Shown here: positions 29,837-37,598 of the stretch, in pieces
Layout: every line of letters begins with the position of its first letter
Position numbering within the stretch: the stretch's first letter is position 1
Source of the DNA: Pseudomonadota bacterium
GTDB taxonomy: Bacteria; Pseudomonadota; Alphaproteobacteria; UBA2136; UBA6156
Direction of reading: 5' to 3'
Assembly (NCBI GenBank): GCA_016125035.1
Contig: WGMN01000004.1
Coordinates: 1-64,000 of the forward strand
Length of the DNA: 64,000 bases
Notes under the pieces: generated by a model
Databases searched by the model: none
The model's input: the letters and a program-made list of their open reading frames with translations, nothing else
What the model was told of the DNA's origin: nothing
Position numbers and translations under genes: made by a program

Positions 29837-30535
29837 ATGGTGCGGATGGTTTTTGGTTTTGCCGGTGGTGCGTTGGCCGCCGGGTTGGTGGTGGGCGCGG
29901 CGCTGGCATGGGCAGAGGTGCCGGTGGCGGCTTCGGCGACGGTGGCGGCGCCTTCTGCCACCGTGGCGGTGGCGCCGGCGGTGGCCGCCGACCCGCTGGC
30001 GATTAACGCCAAGGACCGTGTGGAAGGCAGCATGATGGCCCCGGTGACGATTGTGGAATACGCCAGCTTGACCTGCAGCCACTGCGCCGACTTCAGCCGC
30101 GAGACCATGCCCACCGTGCGCAAGGAGTGGATCGCCACCGGCAAGGCCAAATACGTGCTGCGCGACCTGCCGTGGGACGACCTGGCGCTGGGGATGGCCA
30201 AGGTGGCGCGGTGTGTGCCGCCGGAAGAATTCAAGCCGTTGGTGCAGAGCTTTTTTGACCACCAGTTGGACATTATGAAGAGCAACCAGCCGCTGGCTGA
30301 AATTAAGAAGGTGACGCGCATGGCCGGGATGACGGATGCGCAAGTGGATGCGTGCATTAAGGACCCGGACCTGCACGCCCAGGTGCTGGCCAGCAAGGAT
30401 ACCGCCTTTAACAAGCTGGGAGTGCGCGGCACGCCGGCGATTTTTGTGAACGGCACGCTGGTGAGCGGCGCGGTGCCCTATAAGGACCTGAAGAAGACGC
30501 TGGATGCCGAATATGCCAAGGCCACCAAAAAGTAG
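29837..30535 (+). CDS. DsbA-family thioredoxin-like protein
   Basis: APVTIVEYASLTCSHCADF; GVRGTPAIFVNG. Confidence 0.92.
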   Translation: MVRMVFGFAGGALAAGLVVGAALAWAEVPVAASATVAAPSATVAVAPAVAADPLAINAKDRVEGSMMAPVTIVEYASLTCSHCADFSRETMPTVRKEWIATGKAKYVLRDLPWDDLALGMAKVARCVPPEEFKPLVQSFFDHQLDIMKSNQPLAEIKKVTRMAGMTDAQVDACIKDPDLHAQVLASKDTAFNKLGVRGTPAIFVNGTLVSGAVPYKDLKKTLDAEYAKATKK

Positions 30536-30568
30536 GAACGACGAACCAGGAACGAGGAACGAGGGCGG
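30534..30568. repeat. 7-bp tandem repeat array (AGGAACG)n
   Basis: AGGAACG ACGAACC AGGAACG AGGAACG AGGGCGG. Confidence 0.8.
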
Positions 30569-30581
30569 GGGGGGCGCCGCC

Positions 30582-30755
30582 ATGCGTGGCGGCGACATTG
30601 GCGTGCATTTGTTTGTATGTGTGGGGTTGGGCGCCGGGCTGGGCTATTTGCTGGACCGTTGGATGGGCTGGGGCGCGTGGGGGCTGACGGTGGGGTGCTT
30701 TTTAGGCTTTGGCGCGTGGTTGCGCGCGGTGTGGAAGGTGATGAAGCAGGCTTAA
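30582..30755 (+). CDS. atpI: F0F1 ATP synthase subunit I (AtpI)-like
   Basis: Two-TM small protein GVHLFVCVGLGAGLGYLLDRWMGWGAWGLTVGCFLGFGAWLRAVWKVMKQA, upstream of atpB. Confidence 0.8.
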   Translation: MRGGDIGVHLFVCVGLGAGLGYLLDRWMGWGAWGLTVGCFLGFGAWLRAVWKVMKQA

Positions 30756-30815
30756 AAACGCAACAACTCCCCCGGCGGGAGTTGTGCGAGCGATTTCGGC
30801 AATATGTTGGCACCC

Positions 30816-30917
30816 TTAGGCATTGCCGATGAGCAGGCCCACGGTGGCGATGAGGGTGAGTGCGGCGGCAACCGCGGCTATTTGGGGGTTGTGCAGGCTT
30901 GTGAGGAAGGTGCGCAT
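30816..30917 (-). CDS. 33-aa single-TM small protein
   Basis: ATG ORF with upstream ggagcc: MRTFLTSLHNPQIAAVAAALTLIATVGLLIGNA. Confidence 0.5.
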   Translation of the reverse strand: MRTFLTSLHNPQIAAVAAALTLIATVGLLIGNA

Positions 30918-31013
30918 GGCAGGCTCCTTGATATGCAGGTGACAAATGGAAGCATGGCGCGTGGGACGTGAGGTTATTGTGGGATGTTGGACCGGGTTTG
31001 CAAAGCTTTTTGC

Positions 31014-31352
31014 CTAAAAAAATGCCCCCGCTGTGGCGGGGGCGGCGAGGGCGGTGTGCCGGCGGGGTTGGAAATCCGGCTGGCTGACCAGGTAGGCGGG
31101 GATTGAGGCAAAGATAAAGACCACCACCGCGAAGCTGAGCAGGCCCATGCCGTGCTTCATGGCCAGAAACGCCATGACGAACAGCGGGCAGAAGCTGGTG
31201 AGGTAGCACAGGGCCAGCCAGGTGAGCTGGCCGCTGGCGTCATCGGTGGCGTTGAGCCCGCAGGTGCGGCCGATGGCCAGGCCGAGCAGCGTGGCGATGG
31301 CAAGAATGCCGAGGTTGCGGGAGGTGAGGAAGTGTTGCGCGAGGGCGGGCAT
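31014..31352 (-). CDS. Hypothetical membrane protein
   Basis: 112 aa, several hydrophobic segments. Confidence 0.6.
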   Translation of the reverse strand: MPALAQHFLTSRNLGILAIATLLGLAIGRTCGLNATDDASGQLTWLALCYLTSFCPLFVMAFLAMKHGMGLLSFAVVVFIFASIPAYLVSQPDFQPRRHTALAAPATAGAFF

Positions 31353-31476
31353 GGAGGGGCCTCGTTTGGGTGTGAAAAGGGCGGGGAGAAGGAGCCTTTT
31401 AGCCCTTTTTGGAGGGGTTGTCAGCGGGAAAACGACGTTTCCCCCGCGCTGGGCGGGGGAAACGTTGGGGCGGGGG

Positions 31477-31836
31477 TTAACCCGCCCAGGGAGTGGCGTA
31501 GAAGTAGACCATCAGCCCGCTGAGCAGCGAGAGGATGACCGCCATGCCGCGGTAGACGAACCAGCCTGCGTTGGCGATGCTGTAGCTCATCTCCCGGAGC
31601 ATCTGCGCGCCGCCCAGCCCTTCGTCGCTGCTGAGCGGCGGCGGAGTGGAGGCTTCGTTGGTAATTTCTACGCAGCGCTTGATGTTGTAGATGATCAGCG
31701 CGGCCATGAGGGCCAGGCCGAGCCATTCGGCGTTGCCGCCCAGGTGGATGAGGAGATTTTGTGCCAGCAGGGCGCAGAAGCTCCAGAACATGTACCAGGG
31801 CAGGCTTTTGAAGAGGGATTCCGAAGAGGTGCGCAT
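31477..31836 (-). CDS. Hypothetical membrane protein
   Basis: MRTSSESLFKSLPWYMFWSFCALLAQNLL...; hydrophobic helices. Confidence 0.6.
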   Translation of the reverse strand: MRTSSESLFKSLPWYMFWSFCALLAQNLLIHLGGNAEWLGLALMAALIIYNIKRCVEITNEASTPPPLSSDEGLGGAQMLREMSYSIANAGWFVYRGMAVILSLLSGLMVYFYATPWAG

Positions 31837-31960
31837 GCGGCAGTCTCCATGGGGGGCAAAGGAATGAATCAAACGATGGGACAGGTGCTACGTATACTAT
31901 GGAGGCAAGGTGTTGGGAAGTGTTGACGCGGGAGAGGGGCGTTGGTAAGAACGCAGGCGT

Positions 31961-32692
31961 ATGAACCCGCTGCACCAGTTTGAAGTTGCCCCGTTGTTCC
32001 CCCTTATGGTGGGCGGATGGGACCTTTCCATTACCAATCAGGCCTTGTGGACAGGCATTGCGGTGGCGATGGTGATTGCGCTGTTTAGCGCCGGAGTGGC
32101 GCGCATGCGCCTGGTGCCCGGCCGGTTGCAGAGCTTTGTGGAGCTGACGGTGGGGTTCATCCAGGACCTTTCCGGAGGCATTGTGGGGCCGAAGGGGGTG
32201 GCGTTCTTCCCGCTGATTTTGACGGTGTTCCTGTTCGTTTCATGCCTGAACCTGGTGGGCATGCTGCCCCATGCCTTTACCGCCACCAGCCAGATCACCA
32301 CCACCGGCTACATGGCCGTGCTGGTGTTTGCCATGGTGCTGGTGGTGGGGTTTGCCACCCAGGGGTTGCACTTTTTGGCGATGTTTTACCCCCACGGCAC
32401 GCCGTGGTGGCTGGCGCCGCTGATCGTGCCGCTGGAGTTGATCTCATTTTTGGCGCGCCCCTTTACCCTGGCGATACGTTTGACCGCCAACATGGTGGCC
32501 GGGCACGTGCTGCTGAAGGTGTTTGCCAGCTTTTGCATTATGCTGATGGGCTGGTTCACCGTCAGCCTGGCCGCGCCGTTTGTGATGTTGCTGGCGATCA
32601 CCGCGCTGGAGCTTTTTGTGGCGTTGTTGCAGGCCTACATTTTTACCGTGCTGACCTGCGTTTATCTGAACGACGCCTTGAACGGGCATTAG
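31961..32692 (+). CDS. atpB: ATP synthase F0 subunit a
   Basis: PLELISFLARPFTLAIRLTANMVAGHVLLKVF. Confidence 0.97.
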   Translation: MNPLHQFEVAPLFPLMVGGWDLSITNQALWTGIAVAMVIALFSAGVARMRLVPGRLQSFVELTVGFIQDLSGGIVGPKGVAFFPLILTVFLFVSCLNLVGMLPHAFTATSQITTTGYMAVLVFAMVLVVGFATQGLHFLAMFYPHGTPWWLAPLIVPLELISFLARPFTLAIRLTANMVAGHVLLKVFASFCIMLMGWFTVSLAAPFVMLLAITALELFVALLQAYIFTVLTCVYLNDALNGH

Positions 32693-32696
32693 GCCA

Positions 32697-32717
32697 GGTT
32701 GTAGGTGGTAGGGGGTT
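32697..32717. repeat. 7-bp tandem repeat array (GGTTGTA)n, short
   Basis: GGTTGTA GGTGGTA GGGGGTT. Confidence 0.7.
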
Positions 32718-32801
32718 TTTGGCCCTTGCCTCTGGCCCGAGGGTTGGGTATAAGGGCCCAAGTTTTGCAAAAACCGTTAACAAACCGAGGATAAAGACCC
32801 C

Positions 32802-33065
32802 ATGGAACCCACCGTTGTGACCCACGCCGCCGCTGCCGCCGATTTGACCATGCTGAAAGCCATTGGTGCCGGTTTGGCCGCCTGCGGGATGATCGGCGCA
32901 GGGATTGGTTTGGGGATCGTGTTCGGCAAGTTTTTTGAAGCCGTGGGCCGTCAGCCCGCCGCCGAAAACATTTTGAAGACCTACCTGTTCATCGGCATGG
33001 CGCTGGTGGAAGCCATTGCGCTGTTCGCCTTTGTGATCGCCATTATGGTGATGTTTGTTCTTTAA
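32802..33065 (+). CDS. atpE: ATP synthase F0 subunit c
   Basis: AIGAGLAACGMIGAGIGLGIVFG...GRQPAAENILKTYLFIGMALVEAIALFAFVIAIMVMF. Confidence 0.97.
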   Translation: MEPTVVTHAAAAADLTMLKAIGAGLAACGMIGAGIGLGIVFGKFFEAVGRQPAAENILKTYLFIGMALVEAIALFAFVIAIMVMFVL

Positions 33066-33106
33066 GGCCTAAAACAACCAAGCCAAGCACCTAAGAGGGC
33101 GCCCTT

Positions 33107-33601
33107 ATGCAGCTGTTTGTGATGACCTACCTGGAAAGCCAGTACTTTTGGACCACGGTGGCGTTTTTGATTCTGCTGGGGGTGATGTGGAAGTTTGTGG
33201 TGCCGGCCGTGCTGGCCACCCTGGACGCCCGTGCCGCCAAGATTGCCGGCGACCTGGATGCCGCAGAGCGCAGCCGCCTGGACGCCGAGGGCGTGCTGGC
33301 CGACTACAACGCCAAGCTTACCCAGGCCAAGAAGGAAGCAGGCGAGATCGTCAGCCGTGCCCGGGCAGAGGCCGAGGCGCTGGCGCAGGAGCGCATCCAC
33401 CAGGTGGAAAGCGACCTGGCGCGTAAGGCTGATGAGGCAAGGAAGAGCATTGCCGCCGCCAAGGCCGAGGCGCTGGGTGCCGTGCGCGCCGAAGTGGCCG
33501 AAATGGTGGTGCAGGTGAGCGAAAAAGTGCTCAAAGGCAGCGTGGACGCCAAGGCAGCCAAGAAATTGACCGATGAGGCTTTGCGTAAGGAATTGAATTA
33601 A
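33107..33601 (+). CDS. atpF: ATP synthase F0 subunit b
   Basis: N-terminal TM (YFWTTVAFLILLGVMWKF) and long charged helix. Confidence 0.93.
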   Translation: MQLFVMTYLESQYFWTTVAFLILLGVMWKFVVPAVLATLDARAAKIAGDLDAAERSRLDAEGVLADYNAKLTQAKKEAGEIVSRARAEAEALAQERIHQVESDLARKADEARKSIAAAKAEALGAVRAEVAEMVVQVSEKVLKGSVDAKAAKKLTDEALRKELN

Positions 33602-33619
33602 TTAGGTTATTTTGCAAGG

Positions 33620-33641
33620 CGGGGCGGAAGCCCCGTTTTTT
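33620..33641 (+). terminator. Rho-independent terminator
   Basis: CGGGGC-ggaa-GCCCCG-TTTTTT. Confidence 0.85.
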
Positions 33642-33719
33642 GTTGACCCGGGAGGGGGTTTTGCCCTAGATGGGCGCGAAAAGCTTGGTCGGAACCAAGC
33701 GCAATGGAAGGATTTGACG

Positions 33720-33974
33720 ATGAAGAGCGATATTCACCCGGTTTACCACATGGTTGAGGTGCAAATGACCGATGGCAGCACCTACAAGACCCGCACCACC
33801 TGGGGCCAGGAAGGCGAGACCCTGCAATTGGTGATCGACAGCAAAAACCACCCCGCCTACACCGGCGAGCGCAAGATTTTGGACAGCATGGGCCGCATGG
33901 AGAAATTCATGAAGAAATACGGCGCCAGCGAAAAGAACGTGGTTGCTGCGGCCGCCCCCGAACAGAGCGCCTAA
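33720..33974 (+). CDS. rpmE: 50S ribosomal protein L31
   Basis: [32 protein letters not shown]. Confidence 0.93.
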   Translation: MKSDIHPVYHMVEVQMTDGSTYKTRTTWGQEGETLQLVIDSKNHPAYTGERKILDSMGRMEKFMKKYGASEKNVVAAAAPEQSA

Positions 33975-33993
33975 GTGTGGAATTACAAAAAAT

Positions 33994-34015
33994 GCCGCCC
34001 GAGGGCGGCTTTTTT
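33994..34015 (+). terminator. Rho-independent terminator
   Basis: GCCGCC-cgag-GGCGGC-TTTTTT. Confidence 0.8.
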
Positions 34016-34027
34016 GTGCGGGCGGGA

Positions 34028-34553
34028 TTAGGAGGATTTTTCCAGCGCGTTGATCTCGTCGTGGCTGAAGACTTTGCGCATGTCGATGTGCACGATCATT
34101 TTATCTTCATGGTTGGAGATGCCCTTGATGTATTCTGACCCGATGGAGCCGGCCACCAGGGCGGGCGGCGGGTTGATGGTATCGGTGGGGATGCGTTCCA
34201 CCTCGCGCACGGCATCCACAATAAGGCCGATGACCATGTTGTTGCCCAGTTCCACCACGATGATGCGGGTGTCTTCGCCGGCTTTCTCGGACGTGAGGCC
34301 GAAGCGTTTGCGTAAATCCACCACCGGGATGATCTGGCCGCGCAGGTTGATGACACCTTCCACGAAGGGCGGGGCTTGCGGCACAGGGGTGATGGTGGTC
34401 ATGCGGATGATCTCGCGCACGTCGAGGATGGGGAGGGCGAAGATCTCGCCAAAGAGCTCGAAGGTGACCAGTTGCTGCAGAGCGGAGTTGCTGCAGAGCG
34501 GACATGACCTCGGTTTTATTACGCGCGGCCGGCGCGGTGTTGGCATTGAGCAT
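34028..34553 (-). pseudogene. cheW: CheW; 5-prime end disrupted by a 16-bp tandem duplication
   Basis: LVTFELFGEIFALPILDVREIIRMTTITPVPQAPPFVEGVINLRGQIIPVVDLRKRFG; removing one 16-bp copy gives a single 170-codon ORF MLNANTAPAARNKTEVMSALQQLVTFELFGEIF. Confidence 0.8.
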
Positions 34554-34593
34554 GGGGCGAGCCTTTGTTTTTTTTGGCCCCTGGTGAAGAGCC

Positions 34594-36000
34594 TTGTTGC
34601 AAGTGATTGTAACGGCGGCGGCGGGGGTGGGCAAGTGGGCCCGAGCCGTGGCACCATGCGGTGTGGAATTGCAGCAACTGCCAGACCTGACCGAACGCCT
34701 GGGCAAGGTGCCCATGGGCCGCGTGTATGGCCGCGTTTGCGGTGTGGAAGGGCTGGTGGTGAAAGTGGCCGGGTTGGGTGAGGTGGCGATGGGCAGCCGC
34801 TGTAGGATATTGGACATACCCGGAGAGGGGCAGGGGGCCGCCCGCATGGGGGAAGTGATTGGCTACAATGACGGCACCACCTTGTTGATGCCTTACGGCG
34901 CGCTGGACGGCATTGCCACCGGCAACCGTGTGTACCCCGACCCGTTGCCGCCGACGGTACGCATTAACCACAGTTGGATCGGCCGGGTGGTGAACGGTTT
35001 GGGCGAACCGCTGGACGGCAAAGGCCCGTTGGCCCACCACGGCGGCGAAGACCGCGCGCTGAAGGCCGGGCCGCCGCCGGCCTTCCAGCGTGGCATGGTG
35101 GGGGCCAAGATGGACACCGGCGTGCGGGTGCTGAACACCATGTTACCGCTGTGCGAGGGGCAGCGGTTGGGCATTTTTTCAGGCAGTGGGGTGGGCAAGA
35201 GTGTGCTGATGGGCATGCTGGGGCGCCACAGCAATGCCGAGATTACGGTGATCGGGTTGATCGGCGAGCGTGGCAAGGAGTTGAACGAGTTTATTAAAGA
35301 ACAGCTGGGTGAGGCCGGGTTGGCGCGCAGTGTGTTGATAACCGCCACCGGCGACGAGCCGCCGCTGATGCGCCGCATGGCGGCTTATCTGACCATGGCG
35401 GTGGCCGAGTATTTTAGGGATTGCGGCTTTAAGGTGCTGTTGATGATGGACAGTGTGACCCGCCTGGCCCAGGCGCAGCGCGAGATTGGCCTGGCCAGCC
35501 GCGAGCCGCCCACCACGCGCGGCTACACGCCCAGTGTGTTTGCCGAGTTGCCGCGGTTGCTGGAGCGTGCCGGGCCGGGTGTGGGCAAGGGGATGATCAG
35601 CGCCATTTTTACGGTGCTGGTGGAAGGGAGTGACATGGAAGAGCCGGTGGCCGATGCGGTGCGCGGGATTTTGGACGGGCACATTGTGTTGACGCGGCAG
35701 CTTGCAGAGCGCGGGCACTTCCCCGCCATTGACGTGTTGCAGAGTGTGAGCCGCATGGTGCCCAAGTGCCTGACGCCGCAGGAGAACGAGTTGGTGATGA
35801 AGACCCGGCAGATGCTGGCTGTTTATAATGACATGGAAGAGTTGATCCGCCTGGGGGCTTATGTGAAGGGCAGCGACCCGCAGGTGGATGAGGCGATTGC
35901 CAGGATGCCGAAGCTGGAAGCCTTTTTGTGCCAGAAGCCGGAAGAGAAAACCACCATGCCGGAGAGCTTTAAACAGCTGGGCGCAGCACTGGCGGGATAG
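34594..36000 (+). CDS. fliI: Flagellum-specific ATPase FliI
   Basis: Walker A GIFSGSGVGKSVL; FKVLLMMDSVTRLAQAQREIGLA. Confidence 0.97.
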   Translation: MLQVIVTAAAGVGKWARAVAPCGVELQQLPDLTERLGKVPMGRVYGRVCGVEGLVVKVAGLGEVAMGSRCRILDIPGEGQGAARMGEVIGYNDGTTLLMPYGALDGIATGNRVYPDPLPPTVRINHSWIGRVVNGLGEPLDGKGPLAHHGGEDRALKAGPPPAFQRGMVGAKMDTGVRVLNTMLPLCEGQRLGIFSGSGVGKSVLMGMLGRHSNAEITVIGLIGERGKELNEFIKEQLGEAGLARSVLITATGDEPPLMRRMAAYLTMAVAEYFRDCGFKVLLMMDSVTRLAQAQREIGLASREPPTTRGYTPSVFAELPRLLERAGPGVGKGMISAIFTVLVEGSDMEEPVADAVRGILDGHIVLTRQLAERGHFPAIDVLQSVSRMVPKCLTPQENELVMKTRQMLAVYNDMEELIRLGAYVKGSDPQVDEAIARMPKLEAFLCQKPEEKTTMPESFKQLGAALAG

Positions 36001-36008
36001 CCTAGGCG

Positions 36009-36431
36009 ATGGCGCAAAGCACGTTGCCGACGCTGATAAAAATTGCCGAGCGCAAGGTGGAGGATATTCAGCTGGAGCTGGGCCGCACCGCCCGCGCGCT
36101 GGAGGCTGTGCGCAATGACATGGCCACGCGGGAGGAAGCCATGGAGAAGGCTTTTGCAGACGCGGTGGGAAGCGATGACTTGAGGGAGTTGCAGGCGGTG
36201 GGGGCCTTCCGCGAGCGGTTGACGCGCGAGGTGAACCAGTTGCGCGAGATTGAGGCCGGGCTGGTGCAACAGGAGGCGGCGGTGCGCAGCCGCCTGCAGG
36301 AGGCTTTTTTGGAACAGAAGCGTTACGAGCTTTTGCAGCAGCGCAAGGAGATGGCCGAGAAAAAGGCCCACGACCGCAAGGCGCAGGCGGTGTTGGATGA
36401 TTTGGGGCAAAAGAAAGTTATTGGTAATTAG
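36009..36431 (+). CDS. fliJ: Flagellar FliJ-like coiled-coil protein
   Basis: 140-aa charged coiled coil directly downstream of fliI. Confidence 0.8.
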   Translation: MAQSTLPTLIKIAERKVEDIQLELGRTARALEAVRNDMATREEAMEKAFADAVGSDDLRELQAVGAFRERLTREVNQLREIEAGLVQQEAAVRSRLQEAFLEQKRYELLQQRKEMAEKKAHDRKAQAVLDDLGQKKVIGN

Positions 36432-36535
36432 TTATTAGTGATGAGTGGCAAGCTTCCTCAGCAAGCAGATTAACCGCAAGGCAGTGGAGGCTGCACTTAC
36501 TAATCACTAATAACTAATTAACAATAACTCAATAG
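36422..36535. repeat. Inverted arrays of 7-bp repeats between convergent fliJ and cheR
   Basis: TAATTAGTTATTAGTGATGAGTG ... CACTTACTAATCACTAATAACTAATTA. Confidence 0.75.
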
Positions 36536-36536
36536 A

Positions 36537-37556
36537 TTAGACGTTGTACTTGGGGGTTCCCGGCGGGGCTTTGGTGTAGGCGATGGCCGCGGAGTGGGTT
36601 TTGTCGGGCTTTAAGAGGTGGCGCTGGCCGTAGATGTTCTCGGAGTGGCCGAGCAGGGTGAAGCCGTCGTCCACCATGTTCCCGACCATGTTTTTGACCA
36701 CCTTCTCTTTGCTGGCTTCGTCGAAATAGATGAGCACGTTGCGGCAGAAGATGATGTCGAACTTGCCCAGTGCGCCGGTGCGCGCGGCGTCGGTGAGGTT
36801 GCCCTCCTGGAAGCGGCACAGCGATTTGACCTCGGGCTTGAGGGCCCATGTTTCCGTGCCGACGCTGCCCGTGGATGTGCCGGCATCGTGGACGAAATAC
36901 TGCTGCAGCAGTGCCGGAGGCACGTTGCGGATATTGTACTTGCGGTAGACGCCGGCGCGGGCTTTGGCCAGTGCGTCGTGGCAGATGTCGGTGCCCACCA
37001 GCTCGAATTGCAGGTCTTTGCCGATGAGGCCGAGGTCTTTGAGCATGAGGGCGATGGTGTAGAGCTCATCGCCGGTGGAGGAGGCGGCGCTCCAGATGCG
37101 GAACTTGAGCTGGCGCTGGGCGCGGCGCGCGAAGACCAGCGGCATGAGGATTTCATCCCGGAAGGCCTGGAGCTGGGGCTCGTGGCGGAAAAAGAAGGTT
37201 TCGTTGATGGTGATCTCATCGACCAGGAAGCCGTACTCCGCACGGCCGGAGGGGCTATCGAGGTAGGTGAGGTAGGCGTCGAACCCTTTGAGCCCCAGGG
37301 CCTGGACGCGGTTATCGAGCTTGGAGGCGAGGAAGTAGGACTTGTTGGCCTCGAAGCGCATGCCGGAGAGGTCGTACACCATGGTGGCGAACTTTTGGAA
37401 TTGGGCGTCGGTGAGTTGGGGGCGGGGGGCGCTGGTGCGTGGTGCGGCCGCAGGTGTAGCGGCAGGCGCGGCGGCGGCCGCAGACGGGACAGGGGAAGGT
37501 GAGGCGATGGCCATGACTGGGAACCTGCGTGAGGCAAGTGTATTTTGCAAGGCCAT
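36537..37556 (-). CDS. cheR: Chemotaxis protein methyltransferase CheR
   Basis: LVDEITINETFFFRHEPQLQAFRDEILMPL; FDIIFCRNVLIYFDEASKEKVVKNM. Confidence 0.95.
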   Translation of the reverse strand: MALQNTLASRRFPVMAIASPSPVPSAAAAAPAATPAAAPRTSAPRPQLTDAQFQKFATMVYDLSGMRFEANKSYFLASKLDNRVQALGLKGFDAYLTYLDSPSGRAEYGFLVDEITINETFFFRHEPQLQAFRDEILMPLVFARRAQRQLKFRIWSAASSTGDELYTIALMLKDLGLIGKDLQFELVGTDICHDALAKARAGVYRKYNIRNVPPALLQQYFVHDAGTSTGSVGTETWALKPEVKSLCRFQEGNLTDAARTGALGKFDIIFCRNVLIYFDEASKEKVVKNMVGNMVDDGFTLLGHSENIYGQRHLLKPDKTHSAAIAYTKAPPGTPKYNV

Positions 37557-37598
37557 GTACGGCTTTAGCGAGGGGGGTGTGGCTTTGCGTGGAGGCGC

